Shown here piece by piece: positions 1 to 5,150 of a stretch of 6,355 bases of DNA (its first letter is position 1; each line of letters opens with the position of its first letter). The stretch covers positions 1-6,355 of the forward strand of contig JAGCKY010000141.1 of NCBI GenBank assembly GCA_017647245.1, given 5' to 3'. Below the pieces are notes generated by a model. It did no database searches, was not told where the DNA came from, and worked only from the letters and a program-made list of their open reading frames with translations. A program made the translations under genes and the position numbers. This stretch comes from Elusimicrobiaceae bacterium. Lineage in GTDB: Bacteria > Elusimicrobiota > Elusimicrobia > Elusimicrobiales > Elusimicrobiaceae.

Positions 1-23
1 AAAGGTGGCGCAGTATAAAAAGT

Positions 24-488
24 TTATTGCATGCCGGCGCAGATTTTCTGTCCTAATTCGGATAAACCGGTACAGATATGCTCGCCCGGGTGCGCTGATT
101 GGTCAAACCAAACGGTGTAATAGAAATCATCTTTATCGCCGTTACATTTATTCCAATTGGTTAAATAATCCGGGCAATAGTGCGCACGGATATTTGCTTC
201 TGTACCTACCATGGGGTCAATCACAAAATAATTATCACAGCGGAAAACATCCTCTATTACCGTGGTACAAGAAACATTTATGCTCAAACGACTTAAATCA
301 TCAGTGTACTGGCCGTTTGCCAAATAGTATTCTTCTTCAGCTGTTTTAATAGAAGCTAACAAAGGTTTAATGGTGGCGAGCCGGCTCTTGATAACCGCCT
401 TTTTATACTGTGGCAGGGCAATCGCCGCCAAAATACCGATAATTAATACAACTACCAACAGTTCAATTAACGTAAAACCTTTTTTCAT
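24..488 (-). CDS. Type IV pilin-like (pseudopilin) protein, 154 aa
   Basis: A secreted or pilus-associated subunit of the type IV pilus/type II secretion class. The precursor begins MKKG followed by FTLIELLVVVLIIGIL, so prepilin peptidase should cut after Gly4, leaving Phe1 and the conserved Glu5 of the mature protein. The hydrophobic N-terminal helix ends with the LPQYKKAV segment and is followed by a variable globular domain containing six cysteines, probably disulfide bonded. I placed the start at 488 because GGGAG (RBS) on the minus strand ends 7 nt before this ATG. The in-frame ATG codons at 494 and 509 are either too close to this site or upstream of it. The gene lies 39 nt downstream of the radical SAM gene on the same strand and may be co-transcribed; a weak TACAAT box at 512-517 could give it a promoter of its own. 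It is a paralogue of the pilin gene at 2340. Which role it plays (major, minor or competence pseudopilin) cannot be told. Confidence 0.93.
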   Translation of the reverse strand: MKKGFTLIELLVVVLIIGILAAIALPQYKKAVIKSRLATIKPLLASIKTAEEEYYLANGQYTDDLSRLSINVSCTTVIEDVFRCDNYFVIDPMVGTEANIRAHYCPDYLTNWNKCNGDKDDFYYTVWFDQSAHPGEHICTGLSELGQKICAGMQ

Positions 489-527
489 ATTCATTCTCCC
501 GTACTTCATAAATTGTACAAAAGTTTT

Positions 528-1352
528 TTAGTTTTCTTCTTTCTCTTTAAAATACACGGCGGCGGCGAGTTTATATTTATTGCAAAACGCCAAAATTTCT
601 TTACGCAGTGTGCGCCAATACGTCATATCATTTTCATTATAAATTTGATGATATAAGGGTTTTAGATCGGGGTATTTTTGCGTAATGTATAAGAGTACAC
701 GCACCAAAGACGCCGCACGTAGTTTCAAATTTTCAAAACTTAAACTGTCCGCGTACGGCATAATCATTTCCACCAATGCCTTCCAATCTGTCAGCACGGG
801 AAAGACGGGCGAAACGTGTACCCATGTTTTAATGCCGTTTTCTTTTAAAGTCTTTAACGCGTGCAAACGCTCTAATACAGAGGCCGCACCGGGTTCAATT
901 TCCCGTCGGAAAGCATCATTGTCAGTGTTCATGGAAAATCCGACGGTCAAGTCCTGAATTGTTTTAAAAATATCAATATCGCGTAGTACCAGCGCCGATT
1001 TAGTTAAAATCGTAATTTTCGCGCCGCTGTAGCGCAGTTGTTCTAACAGTTTGCGCGTAATATGGTATTTTTCTTCCAACGGATTGTAGCAATCGGTCAC
1101 GGAACTTAAAAAGACACTAGCACCCTGCAGAGGTACGGGCTTAACGGCATAACTGCGCACTTTTACGTCGGTAAACGTGCCCCACGGCTCGTCGTGATTG
1201 CTGAAATGTTTCATAAATTCGGCATAGCAATACATGCAACTGTGCGGACAACCGACATAGGGATTAATGACATAATCATATCCCGGCAGTTTGGACGGAT
1301 TGATATAACCGCGCGCGATAATTTCTTTAACTTTGAGTGATTTGATATCCAT
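528..1352 (-). CDS. SPL-family (SplB-like) radical SAM protein
   Basis: A 274-residue radical SAM enzyme. The cluster-binding motif is Cys35-Pro-His-Ser-Cys39-Met-Tyr-Cys42, preceded by the segment DYVINPYVG, which is characteristic of the spore photoproduct lyase-like group (COG1533). The following stretch, FMKHFSNHDEPWGTF, resembles proteins that I recall being named radical SAM mobile pair protein B, but no partner gene (protein A) is visible here. Downstream segments such as ITILTKSALVLRD and VGFSMNTDND fit the TIM-barrel core of the family. True spore photoproduct lyase needs a separate conserved cysteine and is found in spore formers, so DNA photolesion repair should not be assumed; the substrate is unknown. 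The start is supported by GGATAGG (1355-1361) just upstream and an extended -10 promoter. It is divergent from the sirtuin gene and followed closely by the pilin gene on the same strand. Confidence 0.9.
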   Translation of the reverse strand: MDIKSLKVKEIIARGYINPSKLPGYDYVINPYVGCPHSCMYCYAEFMKHFSNHDEPWGTFTDVKVRSYAVKPVPLQGASVFLSSVTDCYNPLEEKYHITRKLLEQLRYSGAKITILTKSALVLRDIDIFKTIQDLTVGFSMNTDNDAFRREIEPGAASVLERLHALKTLKENGIKTWVHVSPVFPVLTDWKALVEMIMPYADSLSFENLKLRAASLVRVLLYITQKYPDLKPLYHQIYNENDMTYWRTLRKEILAFCNKYKLAAAVYFKEKEEN

Positions 1353-1369
1353 AACCTATCCAATATTTT
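1342..1369 (+). promoter_or_regulatory. Candidate promoter of the sirtuin gene
   Basis: TTGATA (1342-1347), a 16-bp spacer and TATTTT (1364-1369) give a plausible sigma70 promoter with a start near 1376, only about 7 nt before the ATG. An alternative -10, TATTAT at 1371-1376, would place the start exactly on the A of the ATG. Either way the mRNA would be leaderless or nearly so, which fits the lack of a Shine-Dalgarno sequence. The -35 lies inside the start of the divergent radical SAM gene. Confidence 0.4.
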
Positions 1370-1371
1370 AT

Positions 1372-1380
1372 ATTATAGCA
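1372..1380 (-). promoter_or_regulatory. Extended -10 promoter of the radical SAM gene
   Basis: Read on the minus strand this is TGCTATAAT, a perfect extended -10 (TGnTATAAT). There is no good -35, which is typical for extended -10 promoters. Predicted transcription start is near 1365, leaving a leader of about 13 nt that contains the GGATAGG ribosome site. It overlaps the opposing promoter of the sirtuin gene. Confidence 0.65.
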
Positions 1381-1382
1381 GT

Positions 1383-2102
1383 ATGAACGAGGCAATAGAA
1401 TTAATTAAATCGGCCAAAAGCGGCGTAATTTTTACCGGGGCGGGTGTATCAGTAGAAAGCGGCATTCCCCCCTTTACAGGCGCGGGCGGCTTGTGGAATC
1501 AGTACGACCCAAAGTTTATTGAATTGGATTTCTTCTATGCTGATCCGAAACGCAGTTGGGAAGAAATGAAAAAGATTTTCTTTACCTGTATGGACGAAGC
1601 TCACCCCAATAAAGCGCATGAGGTGATTGCCAAATTGGAACAGCACGGCGGCTTTCAGGGCGTGATTACGCAAAACATTGACGGGCTTCACCAAAAGGCC
1701 GGCAATAAAAACGTGCAGGAATTTCACGGCACTATTCACCGCATGCATTGTATTAATTGCGGCAAACGGTATGCCACCGCCGAGGTGGATTTAACGCAAC
1801 TTCCCCCGCGTTGTGCATGCGGCGGTGTGTTAAAACCCGATTTTGTTTTCTACGGCGAAGGGATTCCTCCCGGCGTGTATGACAAATCGCAAGAGATGAT
1901 TTGGGCCGCCGATGTGGTGCTGGTGGTCGGCACAGCGGGGCAGGTAATGCCCGCGTGCAGTTTGCCGATTATCGCCAAGCAAAACGGCGCCAAAATTGTG
2001 GAAGTCAATACGCTTAAATCTGCTTACACGGAAACGATTACGGACGAATTTGTGCAACAAAAAGCGACGGAGTTTTTTGCCGAGTTGGAAAAAGAATTAT
2101 AA
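1383..2102 (+). CDS. Sir2-family NAD-dependent protein deacylase (sirtuin)
   Basis: A 239-residue cytoplasmic sirtuin that should remove acyl groups from lysines using NAD+, giving nicotinamide and O-acyl-ADP-ribose. Visible motifs in order: GAGVSVESGIPPF (residues 19-31), TQNIDGLHQKAG (96-107) with Asn98 and Asp100, the catalytic His115 in EFHGT, zinc ligands Cys123/Cys126 and Cys144/Cys146, and GTAGQVMPA near residue 180 for the NAD fold. Length is normal for a compact bacterial sirtuin. The usual Arg of the GIPxFR motif is Thr32 here; I believe a GIPPFTG subgroup exists, so this may be a subfamily trait. The Tyr-x-x-Arg pair that marks CobB/SIRT5-type desuccinylases is not seen, arguing for deacetylase or other acyl preference. 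No Shine-Dalgarno site precedes the ATG and no other start is reasonable. A strong terminator follows. Confidence 0.93.
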   Translation: MNEAIELIKSAKSGVIFTGAGVSVESGIPPFTGAGGLWNQYDPKFIELDFFYADPKRSWEEMKKIFFTCMDEAHPNKAHEVIAKLEQHGGFQGVITQNIDGLHQKAGNKNVQEFHGTIHRMHCINCGKRYATAEVDLTQLPPRCACGGVLKPDFVFYGEGIPPGVYDKSQEMIWAADVVLVVGTAGQVMPACSLPIIAKQNGAKIVEVNTLKSAYTETITDEFVQQKATEFFAELEKEL

Positions 2103-2124
2103 AAATCTTTGCACAAAAATATCC

Positions 2125-2152
2125 CCCCTATCTTTTTTGATAGGGGTTTTTT
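2125..2152 (+). terminator. Intrinsic terminator after the sirtuin gene
   Basis: An 8-bp stem CCCCTATC (2125-2132) and GATAGGGG (2139-2146), a six-T loop, and a run of six T directly after the stem. It starts 23 nt after the sirtuin stop codon and separates that gene from the downstream pilin transcription unit. Confidence 0.9.
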
Positions 2153-2179
2153 ATTGTTTTCTCGTCGTAAAAATAAGGC

Positions 2180-2207
2180 TTGACTTGTTTTTTTTTTTTG
2201 GTACAAT
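2180..2207 (+). promoter_or_regulatory. Promoter of the second pilin gene, with poly-T spacer
   Basis: TTGACT (2180-2185) and TACAAT (2202-2207), each one mismatch from consensus, are separated by 16 bp. Predicted start is about 2214, giving a leader of roughly 126 nt before the pilin ATG at 2340. Twelve of the 16 spacer bases are an uninterrupted T tract, so spacer length and promoter strength could change by slippage. Confidence 0.75.
2188..2199 (+). repeat. Homopolymeric T12 tract in promoter spacer
   Basis: Twelve consecutive T between the -35 and -10 boxes. One added T would give the optimal 17-bp spacer; loss of one or two T would weaken the promoter. Tracts of this kind are known phase-variation switches for surface proteins in other bacteria; here that role is inferred. 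Confidence 0.9.
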
Positions 2208-2220
2208 ACGGAGTGTAGTG

Positions 2221-2322
2221 CCCCGGCCTCGTCATCCCGCAGTGTCTTTATGCGGGATATAGGCCGGGCAGTAAACGACATTATACCCCGCATAGCTGCC
2301 GCCCGCAGGGTCGGGGTGACGA
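2221..2322 (+). repeat. GC-rich palindromic repeat in the pilin mRNA leader
   Basis: A compound inverted repeat. The first hairpin pairs CCCGGCCT (2222-2229) with AGGCCGGG (2261-2268) and, inside it, ATCCCGC (2234-2240) with GCGGGAT (2252-2258). The second pairs ACCCCG (2285-2290) with CGGGGT (2312-2317) around CTGC/GCAG (2296-2299, 2305-2308). The element is also bounded by near-perfect inverted ends, TCGTCATCCCG (2229-2239) against CGGGGTGACGA (2312-2322), 10 of 11 matching. The GTCATCCCGC style resembles dispersed intergenic palindromes seen in several bacterial phyla. It lies wholly within the predicted 5' leader and stops just before the ribosome site at 2325-2333. It could be a structural RNA leader, but its palindromic ends favour a dispersed repeat. 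Confidence 0.75.
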
Positions 2323-2339
2323 ATAGGAGAGGAAACAGT

Positions 2340-2993
2340 ATGAAAAAAGAAAAAGAAATAGTTTTTTCCTCGCCCCTTGCGGGAGAGGATACCCGGAGGG
2401 CAGGTGATGGGAATGAAAAGAAGAATATTTTTTGTGACCCCCTCATCCGGGCTACGCCCACCTTCTCCCGCCAGGGGCGAAGGGATAACGGTTTTACGCT
2501 AATAGAATTATTAGTAGTTGTTTTAATTATCGGCATACTGGCCGCGATTGCCTTGCCGCAATATCAAAAGGCAGTATTAAAAAGCCGTTATGCCACACTT
2601 AAACCGCTTACGCGCGCCATTGCAGATGCGGAAGAAGTTTATTATTTAGAAAATAATGAATACAATTCTGATGTGGATGTACTGGGGATAGATTGGCCGG
2701 AACCGCCAACCGAAACAACTTGTAAGGACATTGATTGTGAATATTCGTTCAATCGGGGATATTGTAGTATTAATCTGTCCGATGGTGAGAAGAGAATTGT
2801 GTGCGGGAATGCGCCGACCAGTGCTGATTCGGAAATAAATTACAGAATATATTTACAACATCAGGGCAGTAAGTTTATTGATTTGGCAGGTAAACATGCA
2901 TGCGTCGCTACTAGCCAAGCTGCCCACGATATCTGTAAAGCAGAATCTGGGTTAACAGCACCTAATCGTAAGACAACCATATATTATTGGTAA
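2340..2993 (+). CDS. Type IV pilin-like protein with a 51-residue repeat-expanded leader
   Basis: A 217-residue prepilin-like protein, paralogous to the one at 24-488. The mature part begins FTLIELLVVVLIIGIL at residue 52, preceded by Gly51 (cleavage site), with Glu56 as the conserved Glu5. LPQYQKAVLKSR and a domain with six cysteines follow, as in the paralogue. The start at 2340 is supported by GGAGAGG (2326-2332), 7 nt away, and by the MKK beginning that matches the other pilin. Between MKK and NGFTLIE lie about 46 residues encoded mostly by a palindromic repeat, rich in Arg, Gly, Pro and Glu and quite unlike a leader. Codons 2 to 51 contain no ATG, GTG or TTG, so no shorter leader with a usual start is possible. 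An ATG at 2250 is in frame but lacks a ribosome site and sits in the leader repeat. Whether prepilin peptidase accepts so long a leader is unknown; the gene may be functional or newly disabled. Confidence 0.88.
   Translation: MKKEKEIVFSSPLAGEDTRRAGDGNEKKNIFCDPLIRATPTFSRQGRRDNGFTLIELLVVVLIIGILAAIALPQYQKAVLKSRYATLKPLTRAIADAEEVYYLENNEYNSDVDVLGIDWPEPPTETTCKDIDCEYSFNRGYCSINLSDGEKRIVCGNAPTSADSEINYRIYLQHQGSKFIDLAGKHACVATSQAAHDICKAESGLTAPNRKTTIYYW
2368..2483 (+). repeat. Palindromic element inserted in frame in the pilin leader
   Basis: A 116-bp GC-rich imperfect palindrome. The outer arms are 2371-2388 (CGCCCCTTGCGGGAGAGG) and 2461-2479, which pair with one bulge and one mismatch. Inner arms CCCGG (2392-2396) and CCGGG (2447-2451) pair around an A/T-rich apex near 2410-2435. 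The right arm also holds a small GGGC-TAC-GCCC hairpin (2449-2459). The CCCTCATCC...CACCTTCTCCCGC wording resembles dispersed palindromes such as rhizobial RIME-type repeats. It is stop-free in the pilin frame and keeps the frame intact. Its sequence differs from the leader repeat at 2221-2322, so two repeat families sit side by side. No target-site duplication can be assigned. Confidence 0.8.
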
Positions 2994-3011
2994 GAAATAA
3001 ACAAATTTATT

Positions 3012-3599
3012 TTACAGCGCGGCAGCCATTTGCGCAACGGCAGTTTCCGTTTCGCGCATGGCCTGAAGCGTGGTGTCTAAAAGCTTGTCCAGTTCCCAAC
3101 CTAACATTTCCGCGCCTTGTTTGATAACATCGCGCGAACAGCCGGCGGCAAATTTTTTGTCCTTAAATTTTTTCTTTAAACTGGACAGCTCCATATCTTG
3201 CGTGCTTTTGGACGGACGCATACGCGCCGCCGCGCCGATTAGCCCGGTCAATTCATCTACCGCAAACAATACTTTTTCCATTTCGTGCTCGGGTTTAACG
3301 TCACAGCAAAGTCCGTATCCGTGCGAGCAAACCGCATGCACCAGTTCCGGTTCGGCATTTATTTCTGCTAATAATTCCGGCGCTTTTTTGCAATGCTCTT
3401 GCGGAAATTTTTCAAAATCTACGTCATGCAAAAGCCCGCATAATGCCCAAAAATCTTTTTCCGCACCGTAACCTAATTTGTCTGCTAAATTTGCCACCAC
3501 CGCTTCCACGGTCAGCGCGTGAATTAAATGAAACGGCTCTGCATTATATTTTTTTATTAGTTCCCATGCTTGTGCGCGGGATATGTTTGTTGTAGGCAT
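3012..3599 (-). CDS. HD-domain hydrolase (COG2316-like)
   Basis: A 195-residue cytoplasmic metal-dependent phosphohydrolase of the HD superfamily. Likely metal ligands are His27 in HALTVE, His58-Asp59 in GLLHDVD, His88 and His93 in the VHAVCSHGYG stretch, and Asp115 in AVDELTGLI. The later stretch RPSKSTQDMELSSLKKKFKDKKFAAG is a hallmark of the COG2316 group of predicted HD hydrolases, and the length is usual for it. The substrate of this group is not established, though nucleotide-type phosphoesters are typical for HD enzymes. The start is supported by AAGAGGAA (3603-3610) a few bases upstream. It converges with the pilin gene, whose stop is 18 nt away; only an A/T stem lies between. Upstream is the terminator of the DUF805 gene, leaving very little room for a promoter. 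Confidence 0.92.
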   Translation of the reverse strand: MPTTNISRAQAWELIKKYNAEPFHLIHALTVEAVVANLADKLGYGAEKDFWALCGLLHDVDFEKFPQEHCKKAPELLAEINAEPELVHAVCSHGYGLCCDVKPEHEMEKVLFAVDELTGLIGAAARMRPSKSTQDMELSSLKKKFKDKKFAAGCSRDVIKQGAEMLGWELDKLLDTTLQAMRETETAVAQMAAAL

Positions 3600-3617
3600 A
3601 AATTCCTCTTTAGACAG

Positions 3618-3642
3618 AAAAACGCCCGCCGAAGCGGGCGTT
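3618..3642 (-). terminator. Intrinsic terminator of the DUF805 gene
   Basis: On the minus strand a 9-bp stem AACGCCCGC with a UUCG tetraloop closed by C-G is followed by a T run (five T, two of them in the stem). It sits 13 nt past the DUF805 stop and directly before the HD-gene ribosome site. The opposite strand has A before the stem and a poor T tail (TTAT), so it acts mainly on minus-strand transcription. Confidence 0.85.
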
Positions 3643-3655
3643 ATAAATCAACCAT

Positions 3656-3988
3656 TTATTTTTTGCTGGGCAATAAATAAAAGACTAATAATACGATTCC
3701 ACCGATAAACGGTACAAACGCAATTAACAACCACCAAGCGCTGCGGCCGATGTCATGCAAGCGGCGGGCAGCCATGGCGATGCTGGGTAACAATACGGCT
3801 AGTCCATACAAGACATACACGATGTCAAATAGCGCACCGATGCCGTTGTCAAAGCTTCCCAATACATAAAGAACACATGTAATGATGAAGTTGAACAGCG
3901 TGAACAACCAAAACTGCGTACGGGTAGCACGTCCAGCAAAGTCTACATAGTGCTTTGTGATCACATCCAAGAAATACGTTTTGAACAT
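3656..3988 (-). CDS. DUF805 family inner-membrane protein
   Basis: A 110-residue membrane protein. The N-terminus, MFKTYFLDVITKHYVDFAGRATRTQFW, is the typical DUF805 opening (a short amphipathic segment, then F-x-GR-x-x-R-x-x-FW). Three hydrophobic segments lie at about residues 26-46, 50-72 and 84-106, and the RRLHDIGRSAWW signature (75-86) sits between the last two. The C-terminus ends in PSKK. The molecular function of DUF805 proteins is not known. I chose 3988 because the family begins here and AAGAGGAG (4000-4007) lies upstream with a slightly long spacing of 11 nt; the in-frame ATG at 4051 falls inside the promoter region. It has its own promoter and a strong terminator, so it can be transcribed alone or with the gene upstream. 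Confidence 0.92.
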   Translation of the reverse strand: MFKTYFLDVITKHYVDFAGRATRTQFWLFTLFNFIITCVLYVLGSFDNGIGALFDIVYVLYGLAVLLPSIAMAARRLHDIGRSAWWLLIAFVPFIGGIVLLVFYLLPSKK

Positions 3989-4030
3989 ACTTTGTAATTC
4001 TCCTCTTTTGTAAGATAACCCAACACAAAT

Positions 4031-4059
4031 ACTATAGTATATTTTATTCAAATTGTAAA
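4031..4059 (-). promoter_or_regulatory. Promoter of the DUF805 gene
   Basis: On the minus strand TTTACA (4054-4059), a 17-bp spacer and TATAGT (4031-4036). Predicted start is near 4024, giving a leader of about 36 nt that contains the ribosome site. It lies just past the stop codon of the upstream gene. Confidence 0.65.
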
Positions 4060-4066
4060 AATAAAT

Positions 4067-4966
4067 TTACAGTAGAGCATCTATTACTTCCATTACTGCC
4101 AAGAAACAAATTTGCCGACTACTGTGTCCTAACGAATTTTTTTCTGCCAATTCCTTACCGGGATGGATAAAATTACGTTGGGCCCGTGCGGCACGGCACA
4201 AGTGCAGTACCGAGGGAGACAATATATTTTTCTGACTGTAAATATGCAGTAATTCGTGTAAACTTAAATCAAACACTTTTTTGCGTTGCCCTCCCGATGT
4301 AATGCGGTTGAATTTATATTTTTGTTGCAAGTGTAAGGCCAGTAAGGTTTCCAATAAAGCCCCGGCTACCGCCACCACAGCGCGGTCCAACTGGAACAGA
4401 TAACATAAGGTTAATTCATCAAAATCAGTATGCAGTATTTCACGGTATGGCTTGGGGGCGCGGGCCAATTGTTTTTGTTTTTTGTAATATCCCAGCGTAG
4501 TCAATTTTTCGGGAGAAAGCGCGGCCAATTTATCCTGCCATTGGGCGGGTAAGGTGTCAATTATTTTGTGGGTGCACGCGGAGGTATACTTGCTTAAAAC
4601 AGCCAGCGCAGTGTAGGCGGGTAAGGCCGTTTCTTTGCGCATATGGACGGATTGTAATAGCTTACGTGTTTCGGGATCTGCGGGGTTTTGTTTAAGCAAA
4701 GTTTGACCGATTTGCTGGGCTTCTTGCGCGTAACCTAATTGCAAAAGGGCTTGTAATAAAGCAGAATGATATAAACAACTAATCTGTGCATCATTTGCAT
4801 AGAGCAGCAAAAGCTGATAGACCTCTACCAGCCACTCGTATTTGGCCTGCAACCGTAATTGCGTATACAATTGGGCAAGCGGTTGCGCAAAATCTTTTCC
4901 CGATAACATTAAGTACTTGATTTCATCGGTACATTGTTTGACTTGTAGTTTGGTTACTTTGGGCAT
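4067..4966 (-). CDS. Unknown protein with TPR-like N-terminus and HEPN-like C-terminus
   Basis: A 299-residue, probably cytoplasmic and largely helical protein that I do not recognise as a named family. Residues about 40-105 look like helical repeats; the segment LLQLGYAQEAQQIGQTLLKQNPADPETRKLL is TPR-like. Residues about 185-299 hold helices ending in RAARAQRNFIHPGKEL (259-273). The Arg264-Asn265...His268-Pro arrangement, with Arg261 six residues before the His, recalls the R-x(4-6)-H signature of HEPN folds, many of which are RNases or nucleotide-binding accessory domains. This is a suggestion only. No antitoxin-like or nucleotidyltransferase partner is adjacent. The ATG at 4966 has no Shine-Dalgarno site; the upstream bases are pyrimidine rich. 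The start lies 30 nt after tRNA-Arg on the same strand, so read-through from the tRNA promoter may transcribe it. No terminator follows before the DUF805 promoter. Confidence 0.85.
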   Translation of the reverse strand: MPKVTKLQVKQCTDEIKYLMLSGKDFAQPLAQLYTQLRLQAKYEWLVEVYQLLLLYANDAQISCLYHSALLQALLQLGYAQEAQQIGQTLLKQNPADPETRKLLQSVHMRKETALPAYTALAVLSKYTSACTHKIIDTLPAQWQDKLAALSPEKLTTLGYYKKQKQLARAPKPYREILHTDFDELTLCYLFQLDRAVVAVAGALLETLLALHLQQKYKFNRITSGGQRKKVFDLSLHELLHIYSQKNILSPSVLHLCRAARAQRNFIHPGKELAEKNSLGHSSRQICFLAVMEVIDALL

Positions 4967-4996
4967 AATAAAAAAGAAAGGGATTTACTAAAAGAC

Positions 4997-5068
4997 TACC
5001 CCCGTACAGAATCGAACTGTAATCCCCTGCTTAGAAGGCAGGTGCTCTATCCATTGAGCTACGGGGGC
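4997..5068 (-). tRNA. tRNA-Arg(TCT)
   Basis: A complete 72-nt cloverleaf reads on the minus strand. The acceptor stem pairs GCCCCCG with CGGGGGT (first pair G-T), the D arm is GCTC/GAGC with an AATGGATA loop, the anticodon stem CCTGC/GCAGG holds the loop CTTCTAA, and the T arm is TACAG-TTCGATT-CTGTA. The anticodon TCT (5033-5035) reads AGA/AGG arginine codons. The variable loop is 4 nt, the discriminator base is A, and CCA is not encoded. A TAAAAT box at 5078-5083 could be its -10, but no convincing -35 is seen. The A/T-rich stretch after it has no hairpin terminator. Confidence 0.96.
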
Positions 5069-5150
5069 AACATAACCATTTTACTAAAATTAGAGGTGTT
5101 TTTGCTAACTCTCACGCAGCATCAAACAACAACCCGGTGATAGATGGGGC

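Noticed and set aside
5..349. 114-codon plus-strand open frame
   Set aside because: Complement of the pilin gene at 24-488; composition is not protein-like and there is no ribosome site.
2250..2339. Upstream in-frame ATG at 2250 for the pilin gene
   Set aside because: It lies inside the hairpin of the leader repeat with no ribosome site, whereas the ATG at 2340 has GGAGAGG and gives the expected MKK start.
2024..2536. 170-codon open frame on the minus strand across the pilin leader
   Set aside because: It crosses the sirtuin terminator, the promoter and both palindromes, shows no family resemblance, and is the complement of better supported features.
2995..3012. Stem AAATAAA/TTTATTT between the convergent pilin and HD genes as a terminator
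   Set aside because: The stem is only A/T pairs and lacks a proper T tail on either strand; too weak to call.
3070..3471. 133-codon plus-strand open frame
   Set aside because: It lies entirely opposite the HD-domain gene, whose motifs are clear; no ribosome site or family match.
3989..4051. Longer start for the DUF805 protein
   Set aside because: The extra 21 residues are not part of the family opening and the ATG at 4051 overlaps the likely promoter; a ribosome site precedes 3988.
4067..5068. tRNA-Arg as an integration site for a mobile element
   Set aside because: No integrase, no direct repeat of the tRNA 3' end and no phage genes are seen within the window.
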